Source: Pelosinus sp. IPA-1 (GTDB taxonomy: Bacteria > Bacillota > Negativicutes > DSM-13327). From it: a stretch of DNA of 64,000 bases. Each line of letters begins with the position of its first letter. Position 1 is the stretch's first letter. This document shows positions 24,359 to 33,693 of this stretch, one piece after another. The stretch spans positions 186,001 through 250,000 of the forward strand of contig NZ_BSVC01000001.1 in NCBI RefSeq assembly GCF_030269905.1, in the 5' to 3' direction. Below the pieces are notes generated by a model that did not search any database, was not told the origin of the DNA, and was given only the letters and a program-made list of their open reading frames with translations. The translations under genes and the position numbers were made by a program.

Positions 24359-24419
24359 AACAGTATATAGGATATCTGAATGAATAGTCGAGGCGGAAAT
24401 TCTTTGAGGAGTGGAGAGC

Positions 24420-26747
24420 ATGAAAACTCAAACTTTACAACGCCAATTTAGATTATGGACAGTTATTCTTGTTGTTGTCCCCAGCTTGTTGATTATGGCT
24501 ATTTATACCATTAATCAAATTAACATTGTTAAACAGAAAAAGCTGGAATTAATCAGTCAACGAGTCGATTTTCAGAGACGATTGATCGAATATTGGTTAG
24601 AAGAAAGAGCTACAGACGTTCATATGTTAAGTCAGTTAAAAGCTTTTCGTACCTTAGATGAGGAACAAATGAAGATGACTCTCGATCTAACACAACAGAA
24701 CAGTAAGGAGTTTGATTCATTATCATTCATTGACCGGGATGGGTTATTCAAAATATCTACATTGCCTGGGGGGATTCAATTTCCATCAGCAATTAGCCAA
24801 CCTTATTTTCAAGGAGCGTTGGCGGGGGAAGAGTATATATCTGATATAGTAATCGGCCGAAATAGTGGATTACCGATTATTAATTTTTCTTCTCCTATTT
24901 ATGACAATGAAGGAATTTTTCAAGGAATGTTACTTGGTTCCGTACGAACGACGAAGATTGAGACACTGTTGCGTGAGAATTGGATGGGAGAAACAGGAGA
25001 AATACTTCTAGTAAATCGCGCAGGGAAATTGATTGCCCAGCCACGATACGTTACCACTCTAATTGATGAAGGAATTTTAGAGGGTGATTCAAAAAAAGAA
25101 GTTAAACTTTCTAGTGAGGCTTTGGCGAGTATACATATTGGCGAAACTGGTAAGGCCAGTTGGACGGATTACTTGGGCAACAAGGTAATGGGTGCTTACC
25201 AATATATGCCTGAACGCGGATGGACGCTGGTTGGTAGTGTTAATGAGAAAGAGGTTCTTAATTCAATTTATGTTCAGCTTGGAAAAATGGCAGGTGCAAC
25301 AATTTTTCTCATTTTTTTGATTTTACCATTGGCTACAAAGCTAACGAATTCTGTAAAAAAACCTATTAATTGGTTGATCGACCAAGCCAACTTAATATCA
25401 GTGGGAAATTATGAAAGAATAGAGCGGGATAAAGATATAAAAAAGATGCCTCAAGATCTAAGTAAACTTTGTAAAGCTTTCCTAGAAATGAGCTATAAAA
25501 TTGAGAATACTGTAGGTCTCCTCAAAGAAAATGAAATGAAACTAGAGAGTAAAGTAGTTGAGATAAGAGAGATTAATATTTCTATGGAAAAGGAAATCAT
25601 AGAGCGAAAAAAAGCGCAAGCAGATCTTCAATGGCTGAATGCTAGACTGGAAGACGAGGTCAACTATAGAACACAGCAATTGCAGCAGAGTGAACAGCAA
25701 TATCGAAAGTTAGTTGAGAATAGCCCGGATATTATCTGTCAATTTGATAAGAATTATCGTTTTATCTATGTTAATCCTGCATTTTCGTTGATTACAGGTA
25801 TATCTCTTGACCAAGCTGTTGGTAAAACATCACTAGAAACGGGTGCACCTGAGGAATACTGTTCTAGTTGGGTGAAAAATTTGGATACTGTATTTAATAC
25901 GGGCTCTAAATTAGAACTTGACTCATGGAGTGTTCGACTATATGATCAACATTTTTACTCTATACGTCTTATACCAGAGTTTAATAAAGATGGACAGGTA
26001 GAAAGCGTTTTATGTATTGCCCGTGACGTAACGGAAAAACAGCAGCTTGAGAGGAGAATGGCTCAAATAGACCGTCTTAATATTGTCGGTGAAATGGCTG
26101 CTGCAATTGGTCATGAAGTACGTAATCCTATGACTACAGTGAGAGGGTATCTACAGTTGTTTCAAAAGAAAGAGCAATTTTTAAAGTATGGTGAGAGCCT
26201 AGGCACTATGATTGAGGAATTGGATAGAGCAAATAGCATAATAACGGAATTTCTCTCTCTTGCTAAAAATAAGACTGTAGATATGAAACGTGGGAATTTA
26301 AACAAAGTTATACTAACTATACTTCCTCTTCTCCAGGCGGATGCTCTTTGTTGGGGGCATGAAATTAATGCGGAATGTAGTAAGATACCAGATAGCGATT
26401 TTGATGAAAAGGAAATACGACAGCTTATTTTGAACCTTGTGCGAAATGGTTTCGAGGCAATTGAAGATAGGGGAGAGGTCATAGTTCGAACCTATTTACA
26501 TAATGATAATATTGTTTTAGAAGTGCAGGATACGGGAAAAGGAATCCCAAATGAAGTGATGGATAAGTTAGGTATACCTTTTGTTTCTACGAAAGACGGA
26601 GGAACAGGACTGGGGCTTTCCGTCTGTTACCGTATTGTGGATAGGCATGGGGCAAAGATTGATGTCAGTACAGGAAGGAATGGAACAATTTTCACTATAT
26701 ATTTTAATCTTTCTAAATCCTATGTTGTTGAACAAGAGATAGCATAA
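24420..26747 (+). CDS. Membrane sensor histidine kinase (dCache-PAS-HisKA-HATPase)
   Basis: This 775-aa protein has a transmembrane helix at about 13-33, an extracytoplasmic double-Cache-like sensor (about 35-280), a second helix near 292-312 and a HAMP/coiled-coil linker. A PAS domain follows (about 430-545, SPDIICQFDKNYRFIYVNPAF). Dimerisation uses NIVGEMAAAIGHEVRNPMTT with the phospho-His in HEVRNP. The ATPase has N-box LILNLVRNGFEAI, DTGKGIP and GTGLGLSV. Start ATG 24420 behind GAGGAG; an in-frame GTG at 24411 is possible. It resembles Bacillus sporulation-type orphan kinases. No response regulator is adjacent, and the next gene lacks a receiver domain. Confidence 0.9.
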   Translation: MKTQTLQRQFRLWTVILVVVPSLLIMAIYTINQINIVKQKKLELISQRVDFQRRLIEYWLEERATDVHMLSQLKAFRTLDEEQMKMTLDLTQQNSKEFDSLSFIDRDGLFKISTLPGGIQFPSAISQPYFQGALAGEEYISDIVIGRNSGLPIINFSSPIYDNEGIFQGMLLGSVRTTKIETLLRENWMGETGEILLVNRAGKLIAQPRYVTTLIDEGILEGDSKKEVKLSSEALASIHIGETGKASWTDYLGNKVMGAYQYMPERGWTLVGSVNEKEVLNSIYVQLGKMAGATIFLIFLILPLATKLTNSVKKPINWLIDQANLISVGNYERIERDKDIKKMPQDLSKLCKAFLEMSYKIENTVGLLKENEMKLESKVVEIREINISMEKEIIERKKAQADLQWLNARLEDEVNYRTQQLQQSEQQYRKLVENSPDIICQFDKNYRFIYVNPAFSLITGISLDQAVGKTSLETGAPEEYCSSWVKNLDTVFNTGSKLELDSWSVRLYDQHFYSIRLIPEFNKDGQVESVLCIARDVTEKQQLERRMAQIDRLNIVGEMAAAIGHEVRNPMTTVRGYLQLFQKKEQFLKYGESLGTMIEELDRANSIITEFLSLAKNKTVDMKRGNLNKVILTILPLLQADALCWGHEINAECSKIPDSDFDEKEIRQLILNLVRNGFEAIEDRGEVIVRTYLHNDNIVLEVQDTGKGIPNEVMDKLGIPFVSTKDGGTGLGLSVCYRIVDRHGAKIDVSTGRNGTIFTIYFNLSKSYVVEQEIA

Positions 26748-26807
26748 ACTGTTTTAAAGGGCTCTACAATACAGGTTAGCCTATCAAAAAAATATTAATG
26801 ATTGGAG

Positions 26808-26850
26808 TAAAGAGATGAATTAGACAATTGGTTCATCTCTTTTATTTTTA
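26808..26850 (+). terminator. Terminator after the sensor kinase
   Basis: AAGAGATGAA faces TTCATCTCTT, then TTATTTTTA. It separates the kinase from the TyrR-like gene, which has its own TATAAT element near 26868. Confidence 0.88.
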
Positions 26851-26923
26851 ATAGTCTGGTTAAATTTGGTATAATTAAAGTATCTGAGTATGTAGTCGAT
26901 AGATGAGAGGGGAACTGATATTC

Positions 26924-28543
26924 ATGCAGGAATATGTAATTCAAATTGATTTTATAGATTACCCTGGATTAGGCTATGAAATATTTAAATGTACAGAACA
27001 GAATAATATCGACAAAATAGCTATGGAAGTACTGCCAAAGCACGGTATGGTAATTAAGTTTCGTTGTGAGATAGATGGTCAGGTTAAAAAACTAATGGAG
27101 GATCTAAAATCAGTAGTAGGGGTAAATTCCCTCAAATTTTGTGCGCAAATGCCATACGAGGAAAGAGAACATGAATTACGAACTATTCTGGATTCTGTGA
27201 GCGAAGGTATTCTTGCAATTGATAAGGAAGGGAAGATTACCCACGTTAATGAAGTTGCCTGTAAGATATTTTATTTCAGCCCTAAAGAGTTGATCGGATT
27301 AGGTGCTGAAGAACTTTTAAGTCCTAATTCTCCGATTCTTGATACTTTGCAAAGTGGCAAGACCTATAAGTTAAAGGAACAAAAAATTAAAATAGACGAA
27401 AAAATAATCCATTATCTTATGAGTAGTGTAGCCGTCAGAAATGACCAAGGTAAAATAATCGGGGCTGTCTCTACGATAAAAGACTTTCATCAAGTAGAGA
27501 ATATTATCTCTAGAGTGGGGAATATGCACAGATTAACTACATTTGACGATATTGTGTATCAAAGCCAAAAGATGAATCAACTTATTGCTTCTGCTCGCAC
27601 GGTGGCTAAAAGCAGCTCTACCATTCTACTGCGTGGAGAAAGCGGGACAGGAAAAGAATTATTTGCAACGGCGATTCACGCAGATGGCCCTAGATATAAA
27701 GCTCCGTTTATTGCGATAAACTGTACAGCTTTAGCGGATACTCTTCTAGAAAGTGAGTTATTCGGCTATGATGAAGGTGCTTTTACAGGTGCATTGAGGG
27801 GTGGGAAGAGAGGACTGTTTGAGCAAGCCAATGGTGGTACATTGTTTTTAGATGAGATAGGTGAGATATCTCATCGGTTGCAAGTGAAATTACTACGAGT
27901 ATTGCAGGAAGGTGTAATTCGAAGAGTAGGTGGAAATAAGGAAATACCGATTGATGTTCGCATTATAGCTGCAACACATCGTAATCTGGAAGATTTGCTG
28001 GAAAAAGGAGAATTTAGGAGAGATTTATATTATAGGCTAAATGTAATTCCTCTTACCATTGCTCCACTTCGAGAAAGAAAAGAAGATATCCCTCTACTAG
28101 TACAACGCTTGATTCGTAAAATTTGTGAGAAATTAGATAAACCAGAGGTTCGATTATCAAGAGAGAGTCTTGATCTTTTTATGGCGCAAGACTGGCCGGG
28201 TAATGTACGACAATTAGAGAATACTTTAGAGCGGCTTCTCAATTTGACTAGCGCCACAGAAATTACTTCTGAGCACGTTTTAACCTGGACTGATTTAAGG
28301 GATATTACGAGCCAGATTACTTATAAAGAAGAAGGCGAAAATATTTTGCAGTTTGAACTTCCTAGTGATGGACAATGCCGCCCGCTAAAAAATATTGTCG
28401 CTGAGGTTGAAAAAGAAGTTATTAAGAAAGTTTTAAAGAAATATCCTTCCTCTAGATTAGCTGGACAAGCTTTAGGGGTTTCCAATACGACTATTTTAAA
28501 CAAGATGAAAATCCATAAGATTATGTATTATCTTCAAAGGTAA
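26924..28543 (+). CDS. TyrR-like sigma-54-dependent activator (ACT-PAS-AAA+-HTH)
   Basis: This 539-aa protein has an N-terminal ACT-like domain (about 1-75), a PAS domain (about 80-190, DSVSEGILAIDKEGKITHVN) and a sigma-54 AAA+ module. The module has Walker A GESGTGKE, the sigma-54 contact loop as ELFGYDEGAFTGA, Walker B GGTLFLDEIGE and WPGNVRQLEN. A TyrR-type HTH closes it (SRLAGQALGVSNTTILNKM). Start ATG 26924 behind GAGGGGA; an earlier ATG at 26903 is worse placed. TyrR proteins sense aromatic amino acids through ACT. The contact loop reads GYDEGAFTGA where GAFTGA is standard, so true sigma-54 activation is expected. It lies directly before tryptophanase, whose promoter is sigma-54 type. 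Confidence 0.9.
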   Translation: MQEYVIQIDFIDYPGLGYEIFKCTEQNNIDKIAMEVLPKHGMVIKFRCEIDGQVKKLMEDLKSVVGVNSLKFCAQMPYEEREHELRTILDSVSEGILAIDKEGKITHVNEVACKIFYFSPKELIGLGAEELLSPNSPILDTLQSGKTYKLKEQKIKIDEKIIHYLMSSVAVRNDQGKIIGAVSTIKDFHQVENIISRVGNMHRLTTFDDIVYQSQKMNQLIASARTVAKSSSTILLRGESGTGKELFATAIHADGPRYKAPFIAINCTALADTLLESELFGYDEGAFTGALRGGKRGLFEQANGGTLFLDEIGEISHRLQVKLLRVLQEGVIRRVGGNKEIPIDVRIIAATHRNLEDLLEKGEFRRDLYYRLNVIPLTIAPLRERKEDIPLLVQRLIRKICEKLDKPEVRLSRESLDLFMAQDWPGNVRQLENTLERLLNLTSATEITSEHVLTWTDLRDITSQITYKEEGENILQFELPSDGQCRPLKNIVAEVEKEVIKKVLKKYPSSRLAGQALGVSNTTILNKMKIHKIMYYLQR

Positions 28544-28605
28544 AGTACTAGGTAAATATTATAAAGAGCGTATATATATTATGGTTGTCAGAGTGAGAAG
28601 AAATG

Positions 28606-28655
28606 TTTTCAGTGAGACGAATTCTTGACATGAAAAATTATCAGAATACTGAAAC
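28606..28655. promoter_or_regulatory. Candidate upstream activator site for tryptophanase
   Basis: TTTTCAGT (28606-28613) and ACTGAAAC (28648-28655) form separated inverted arms, with AATTCT/AGAAT inside, about 50-100 bp before the sigma-54 element. Position suits an enhancer site; the wording is not the E. coli TyrR box. Confidence 0.4.
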
Positions 28656-28700
28656 CATATATATAAATAAGCAATTACATATAATTTCCCACATTATACT

Positions 28701-28717
28701 TTGGCATGGCAATTGCA
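28701..28717 (+). promoter_or_regulatory. Sigma-54 promoter of tryptophanase
   Basis: TTGGCATGGCAATTGCA matches the -24/-12 consensus TTGGCACG-N4-TTGCA with one mismatch, and the GG and GC are the required 12 bases apart. It is 47 bp before the start codon. Confidence 0.85.
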
Positions 28718-28763
28718 AAAGTAAGTTGGTGCAGAGGTCATTATAATAATGGGGGGACTTAAT

Positions 28764-30146
28764 ATGAGTAGAGAAGCTGAGCCTTATCGCATCAAAATGG
28801 TGGAACCATTACGTAAAATTTCAAAAGCGGAAAGAGAATACGCATTAAAAGAAGCTGGTTATAATCCTTTTCTGTTAAAAGCGGAGGATGTATATATTGA
28901 CCTTCTAACAGATAGCGGCACGGGAGCGATGAGCGATCAGCAGTGGTCTGCTTTGATGGTAGGAGATGAAGCTTATGCTGGAGGTCGATCTTTTTATAAG
29001 GTTAAAGATGCAGTAAAAGATATTTTTAATTATAACGATATCATTCCCACTCACCAAGGGCGTGGAGCTGAACAGGTTCTGTTTCCTCATTTGATTAAGC
29101 GTAAGGGACAGTATGTTTTAGGTAATATGCATTTTGATACAACGATGGCCTGGATTGAATTAAATAAGGCAATACCTGTGAATCTTGTCATAAACGAGGC
29201 TTTTGCTACGGATAAAGAACATCCCTTCAAAGGTAATTTTGACTTGGAGCGGTTAGAAAGTTTCATAGTTGAGAAGGGAGCAGAAAATATAGCCTTTATT
29301 ATTATAACGGTTACTTGTAACTCAGCTGGTGGTCAACCGGTTTCTATGGAAAATGTTCGTGGTGTAAAAGGTATAGCAGATAAATATGGTATAAAGATTA
29401 ACTTCGACTCCGCTCGTTTTGCAGAAAATGCTTATTTCATTAAGCAGCGTGAGGTTGGTTATACTGATAGAAGCATTAAAGAAATCGTTAGGGAAATGTA
29501 TGCTATGGGGGATTTCTTGACGATGAGTGCCAAGAAGGACGCAATTGTAAACATGGGTGGGATGATTGCTATAAAAAATGATCCTGATCTTTATGCCGCT
29601 GCCTGTGCCTCTTGTGTACCAATGGAAGGATTCGTAACTTATGGCGGTTTATCAGGTCGTGACTTGGAATGTTTGGCTGTTGGTCTTCGCGAGGGAATTG
29701 ATGTCGAATTTTTAGAAAGCCGGATTGGCCAAGTGGAATATTTAGGAGAAGAGCTTCGCAAGAGAGGCATTCCCATTCAGTGGCCAGTAGGCGGGCATGC
29801 CGTATTTGTTGATGCGGGGAAATTTCTACCTCATATTCCTGCGGAGCAATTTCCTGCACAAGCCCTTTGTAATGAACTTTATCTGGAAGGCGGCGTCCGG
29901 CCTGTAGAAGTTGGCTCTTTACTGTTAGGTCGTGATCCTGAAACTGGTATACAGAAAAAAGCTGGTGTGGAATTTATGAGATTAGCGATTCCACGCAGAG
30001 TTTATACGGATCGCCATATGGATGTTGTAGTAAAGGCATTATCAAACATATGGGATCGCCGTGAACAAATTAAAGGTTTAGAATTTACTTATGAGCCTAA
30101 AGTGCTTCGTCATTTCCTATGTCGTCTAAAACCTACTGGAGAATAA
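28764..30146 (+). CDS. tnaA: Tryptophanase (tryptophan indole-lyase)
   Basis: This 460-aa beta-eliminating PLP lyase opens with [20 protein letters not shown] and has [16 protein letters not shown] near 45-60, THQGRGAEQ near 94-102, [17 protein letters not shown] near 213-229 and the PLP lysine in SAKKD (about Lys258). The late [15 protein letters not shown] and the [10 protein letters not shown] wording fit tryptophanase better than tyrosine phenol-lyase. It cleaves Trp to indole, pyruvate and ammonia. ATG 28764 is placed well after GGGGGGA. The sigma-54 promoter and TyrR-like activator upstream point to induction by aromatic amino acids. No tnaB or tnaC leader is present. Confidence 0.88.
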   Translation: MSREAEPYRIKMVEPLRKISKAEREYALKEAGYNPFLLKAEDVYIDLLTDSGTGAMSDQQWSALMVGDEAYAGGRSFYKVKDAVKDIFNYNDIIPTHQGRGAEQVLFPHLIKRKGQYVLGNMHFDTTMAWIELNKAIPVNLVINEAFATDKEHPFKGNFDLERLESFIVEKGAENIAFIIITVTCNSAGGQPVSMENVRGVKGIADKYGIKINFDSARFAENAYFIKQREVGYTDRSIKEIVREMYAMGDFLTMSAKKDAIVNMGGMIAIKNDPDLYAAACASCVPMEGFVTYGGLSGRDLECLAVGLREGIDVEFLESRIGQVEYLGEELRKRGIPIQWPVGGHAVFVDAGKFLPHIPAEQFPAQALCNELYLEGGVRPVEVGSLLLGRDPETGIQKKAGVEFMRLAIPRRVYTDRHMDVVVKALSNIWDRREQIKGLEFTYEPKVLRHFLCRLKPTGE

Positions 30147-30151
30147 GATTT

Positions 30152-30212
30152 TATACAAAGCCAGTGAAGCACAGTGAGATAACATCACTGTGCTTCATTG
30201 GTTTGTATAAAT
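30152..30212 (+). terminator. Long hairpin terminator after tryptophanase
   Basis: A stem of about 24 bp pairs 30152-30177 with 30185-30209 (core GTGAAGCACAGTGA / TCACTGTGCTTCA). The T-run after it is weak. Confidence 0.75.
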
Positions 30213-30257
30213 TAAGGTGAAAAAGTCTAGTGGAAAAAAATCAAAATAAATAGTTTT

Positions 30258-30286
30258 GCAGGAATTTGCATTTTTATGGTAAATAG
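30258..30286 (+). promoter_or_regulatory. SigH-like promoter of the 2-hydroxyacid dehydrogenase gene
   Basis: GCAGGAATT, 11 bases, GGTAAATAG, 64 bp before the start. Exact -35 part, two mismatches in the -10 part. Confidence 0.5.
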
Positions 30287-30350
30287 GATTACTAACGTTA
30301 TCTCTTTTGATATGAATAAATAAAAAGAATAATAATAGGTGGTTTTTGAA

Positions 30351-31337
30351 ATGAGTAAATACAAAGTAGTAATAGCTGGTAGCTTAATGGCTCCTGCTTT
30401 AGAACGAATTCAGAAATTTTGTGACGTGAAACAATGGACGAAATCAGGGGCAATTCCACAAGAACTTTTATTCGATTGGCTAAAAGACGCAGAGGGACTT
30501 ATTGCGACTGCAAGTATTAAGGTCGATAAAGAACTCCTAAAGCACGCGCCAAAACTGAAAGTAATCTCTCAAGCGGCAGTCGGTTATGACAATATTGATA
30601 TAGGAGCTTGTACCGATAAAAGTATACCTTTTGGCAATACGCCGGGAGTGTTAGTAGATGCTACGGCTGATCTAGCATTCTCTCTCCTATTGTGCTCAGC
30701 ACGGCGGATTCACGAGGGGTGGGATTTTGTACGTTCTGGTGCTTGGCGCTCTGGATCAAATATACCTTTTGGCATCGATCTTGCCGGTAAGACCCTTGGC
30801 ATTGTCGGTATGGGACAGATTGGGGCGGCGGTAGCCAAAAGGGCAGGGGCTTTTGGTATGAATGTCATTTATTACAATCGGAATCGGCGTCCTGATGATG
30901 AAAAGATCGGAGCCACATATCAACATTTTGATACGTTGTTAGAGGAGGCGGACTGTATCATCGTATTGACACCTCTCTCTAAGGAAACTAGAGGGTTGTT
31001 TGGGCGAGAACAGTTTACCAAGATGAAATCTACGGCTTATTTTATCAATGTTTCACGGGGGCCGGTTGTCGATGCAAATGCGCTTTTTGACGCTTTAAAA
31101 ACAGGTCAGATTGCCTATGGAGCACTTGATGTGACTGACCCTGAGCCAATACCGATTGATCATCCCTTATTAACACTTCCTAACATTCTTATTACCCCTC
31201 ACATTGGTAGTGCAACCACGGAGACTCGTACTGCAATGGCTCAACTTACAGTTGATAATTTGCTTGCAGGGTTAGAAGGTAAGCCATTACCCGCCTGTGT
31301 GAATACCAATTTGATTATGGAGAAGCAAAAGGGTTAA
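30351..31337 (+). CDS. D-2-hydroxyacid dehydrogenase (glyoxylate/hydroxypyruvate reductase-like)
   Basis: This 328-aa protein starts at ATG 30351 after AGGTGG. NAD(P) loop GIVGMGQIGAAVAKR near 150-164, followed by YYNRNRRP, whose Arg residues suggest NADPH. Catalytic Arg in NVSRGPVVD, Glu in DVTDPEPIP, His in ITPHIGSAT. The pattern is that of GhrB/GyaR enzymes reducing glyoxylate, hydroxypyruvate or other 2-keto acids in the cytoplasm. Single gene between terminators with a SigH-like promoter. It could reduce keto acids from amino acid breakdown, but its place after tnaA is not an operon. Confidence 0.87.
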   Translation: MSKYKVVIAGSLMAPALERIQKFCDVKQWTKSGAIPQELLFDWLKDAEGLIATASIKVDKELLKHAPKLKVISQAAVGYDNIDIGACTDKSIPFGNTPGVLVDATADLAFSLLLCSARRIHEGWDFVRSGAWRSGSNIPFGIDLAGKTLGIVGMGQIGAAVAKRAGAFGMNVIYYNRNRRPDDEKIGATYQHFDTLLEEADCIIVLTPLSKETRGLFGREQFTKMKSTAYFINVSRGPVVDANALFDALKTGQIAYGALDVTDPEPIPIDHPLLTLPNILITPHIGSATTETRTAMAQLTVDNLLAGLEGKPLPACVNTNLIMEKQKG

Positions 31338-31348
31338 ATTAAATGTAA

Positions 31349-31390
31349 CAAAATCCTGTAGGGTAATCGCACCTTACAGGATTTATATTT
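31349..31390 (+). terminator. Terminator after the hydroxyacid dehydrogenase
   Basis: AAATCCTGTAGG faces CCTTACAGGATTT, then ATATTTTAATC. Confidence 0.82.
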
Positions 31391-31512
31391 TAATCACAGA
31401 GTGCTTAAAAGGCATACGCTGTTGATGAAAAAAATACCAGATCGAGATTCCGTTACCTTTTGTATTGTGCGACGTTAAGATAAATGAAAAGGTTAAGAAA
31501 AGAGGCGTTACA

Positions 31513-32448
31513 ATGAATTCGAATAAGAAAAAATTGATTGCTAGTATCTTGTTGCTAGTAGTTCTCACCGCTTTAAGCGGATGTGTGAGTTTTGGGGCAA
31601 AATCTATAAATGAAACAGCACAGCAAAAGATAAGTGAAACTAATATAAATAAAGACAAGGCCATCATTGATGAGTTTAAGCAAATGACCCAGAGAAATGA
31701 TTTTACAACAGAGGAACTTATTAAATTTATTAATGAAAAAATTTCTGCTGTTTCCTCTGACAGTGCATCTATGATGATTCTGATATTGGAGAAGAATCAG
31801 CAACTTGATTTAACCAAGCTGGAAGAGAAGTATGGGAATGATAAGATCCAAGAAAAAATAGCTAAGAATTTTCGGGGAGATTTCTCTGAAGGTTATATAA
31901 ATAACGTACAAGATAAAGCAATAAAAGACTTATTGTTGGAGACTAAAAATAAGGGGTTTAAAATTGAAACAGCGGAAGGGTTTTATTTTCCTGTTATCGA
32001 CTATTCTTTTTATAGGAAATACCAATCAAATGTGACTTCGGATATTGCTGCCTATATTGATATTATGTCAGTAGAATCAGACAAAGCAGCAGTAAAAGAT
32101 GCTGGCCTCATGATCAGCTGGGATGAAGTGGTCAAGCGAGCGACCAATCAGGAGCGATTTATTAAAGAATATAGTAATTCAGCGAAAAAGGAAGATGTAA
32201 AAACTCTACTCAAGAGATACCTTATTTTTGCTTTGTATGGAACAAATAATACGCCTCTGTTTAGTTACGAGAATAAACTAATGATTCCAGCGGCTAAGAA
32301 AAGTTATCTTGAGACTATAACTAGTAATGGGAACGAGGGGAGCTTTTCTAGGATCATGAGTGATTATCTTACCCTTGTAAAGAAAAATGATTATAAATTA
32401 ACACAGGATGTTGATGAATATAGAAAAAAGGCGATAGAAGGATTCTAG
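31513..32448 (+). CDS. Lipoprotein of unknown function
   Basis: This 311-aa protein has a lipoprotein signal peptide (MNSNKKK, then a hydrophobic core, lipobox LSGC with Cys24). After cleavage it is almost entirely polar and predicted helical, with many Lys/Glu/Asp, no cysteine cluster and no enzyme motif I recognise. I start at ATG 31513 after AGAGGCG. It should sit on the outer face of the cytoplasmic membrane or be sorted outward. Single gene before a terminator and a family B element. Function unknown. Confidence 0.7.
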   Translation: MNSNKKKLIASILLLVVLTALSGCVSFGAKSINETAQQKISETNINKDKAIIDEFKQMTQRNDFTTEELIKFINEKISAVSSDSASMMILILEKNQQLDLTKLEEKYGNDKIQEKIAKNFRGDFSEGYINNVQDKAIKDLLLETKNKGFKIETAEGFYFPVIDYSFYRKYQSNVTSDIAAYIDIMSVESDKAAVKDAGLMISWDEVVKRATNQERFIKEYSNSAKKEDVKTLLKRYLIFALYGTNNTPLFSYENKLMIPAAKKSYLETITSNGNEGSFSRIMSDYLTLVKKNDYKLTQDVDEYRKKAIEGF

Positions 32449-32452
32449 CAAA

Positions 32453-32482
32453 AAAAACAGCACCATTAGGTGCTGTTTTTTT
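32453..32482. terminator. Bidirectional terminator between lipoprotein and DeoR genes
   Basis: CAGCACC-ATTA-GGTGCTG with eight As before and seven Ts after. Confidence 0.9.
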
Positions 32483-32581
32483 ACGAAATCAGAAAGTATA
32501 ACACTTTCTTGATTCCAAGTAAGAACGACTAAGGCTTCTGCCTGCGTCCGAGGGCTTGGCACAAGCCAAGTCTTTTCTTAT
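32483..32581 (+). repeat. Family B intergenic element, copy B3
   Basis: Same two-hairpin plan as B1, with linker AAGTAAGAACGACTAAGG; first hairpin begins GAAATCAGAAAGT. It directly follows the T-run of a terminator. Confidence 0.85.
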
Positions 32582-32610
32582 ATAAGTAAGTTGACTTCGC
32601 AGGTTAAAAA

Positions 32611-33366
32611 TTAATAAATTACCTCAATTTTATTGGCTTGAAATAGTTCTACCCAATTACTGTCAGGTTTCCGGTCAGTAATTATATAATCGACATCACT
32701 ATAGTCAATGAGTCTTATGAATCCGGTTTTATCGAATTTCGTATGATCTGCCAACAAGATTACTTTTTCTGCCTGCTTGATCATACTTCTTTTAAATTCA
32801 CTCTCTGGTTCATTAGATTCCATGATACCCTTATCCAAAGACAAGGCCTTGCAACTTAGGATCGCCATATTAACGTAGTAGTTTTGAAGGGCATTTTGCG
32901 CGACAGAACCTACTAGTGCTAAAGAGTGGGCCCGAAGATTCCCACCAGTTGAAATAATATTAAAATTGGAATTGGTAAAATCGTAGGGAATTTTAATAGA
33001 GTTAGTAATAATAGTAAGCCCTTTTTTCCCTTGAAGTGCTTGTATTAGTTCTAAGCATGTAGTGCTGGCATCTACCATAATGGTGTCATTGTCATTTACT
33101 AAATTAGCCGCTTTTATTGAAATATTTTGTTTGAATTCATGATTCATTGATGTTCTTGTTTGGAATGGTAGATCTTCTAATGTATTTTGACTCAAAATAG
33201 CGCCACCATAGGTACGGGTTAGCATGCTTTCATTTTCTAATTTTTCTAAGTCACGACGGATTGTTTCTTCTGTAACTTTAAATAACTGGCTCAAATTGGA
33301 GACATAGACTTTCTTGTCTTGTTGAATGAGTTCAATAATCTTTTGTCGGCGTTCAATTCCAAGCAT
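32611..33366 (-). CDS. DeoR-family regulator of the rhamnose locus
   Basis: This 251-aa protein has an N-terminal DeoR winged helix (IERRQKIIELIQQDKKVYVSNLSQLFKV..ETIRRDLEKLE, residues 3-47). The sugar-phosphate-sensing DeoRC domain follows (MVDASTTCLELIQAL near 103-117, ADHTKFD near 206-212). Start ATG 33366 follows GGAGGATCC; an upstream in-frame start is less likely. It is divergent from rhaB with 327 bp between, the arrangement of RhaR in Rhizobium. It probably represses the rha operon until a rhamnose metabolite binds. Confidence 0.88.
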   Translation of the reverse strand: MLGIERRQKIIELIQQDKKVYVSNLSQLFKVTEETIRRDLEKLENESMLTRTYGGAILSQNTLEDLPFQTRTSMNHEFKQNISIKAANLVNDNDTIMVDASTTCLELIQALQGKKGLTIITNSIKIPYDFTNSNFNIISTGGNLRAHSLALVGSVAQNALQNYYVNMAILSCKALSLDKGIMESNEPESEFKRSMIKQAEKVILLADHTKFDKTGFIRLIDYSDVDYIITDRKPDSNWVELFQANKIEVIY

Positions 33367-33642
33367 AATGGATCCTCCTCTGGGTTGTGGCATGCAAAAA
33401 AGAGACTTTCACATTGCCTTAGTATACAGCTCATAAATTGTCTAAGTAAATATCTGTAAAAGAATCATTTTAGTGGCTTTATATGCTGCTTTGTTTCTTT
33501 AAGTTATTATAATTCTATCGAAAAACAAAAGAGAAGTAAATGAAAAAGAAGAAAAAGTACTAGGGAAACAACAATAAATTTATTGATGACGTAGATGATG
33601 GTGGTAAAAAAGAAGATGAAAACAGATGAAACCTTATAAATA

Positions 33643-33672
33643 CAAGGAATATATGTTTGATTCAAAGAATAA
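33643..33672 (+). promoter_or_regulatory. Possible SigH-like promoter before rhaB
   Basis: CAAGGAATA, 12 bases, AAAGAATAA: the -10 is an exact RNNGAATWW match and the -35 has one mismatch. It would leave almost no leader before the RBS, so chance is possible. The rest of the 327-bp divergent region shows no clear operator. Confidence 0.3.
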
Positions 33673-33693
33673 GTTGTATAAAGGAAAGGATTG

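Noticed and set aside
24411-28543. Two-component pair of the sensor kinase and the TyrR-like protein
   Set aside because: A clear terminator separates them and the regulator has ACT and PAS domains in place of a receiver domain.
28764-30146. Tyrosine phenol-lyase
   Set aside because: [15 protein letters not shown] and the late [12 protein letters not shown] wording agree with tryptophanase; tyrosine phenol-lyase differs in both places.
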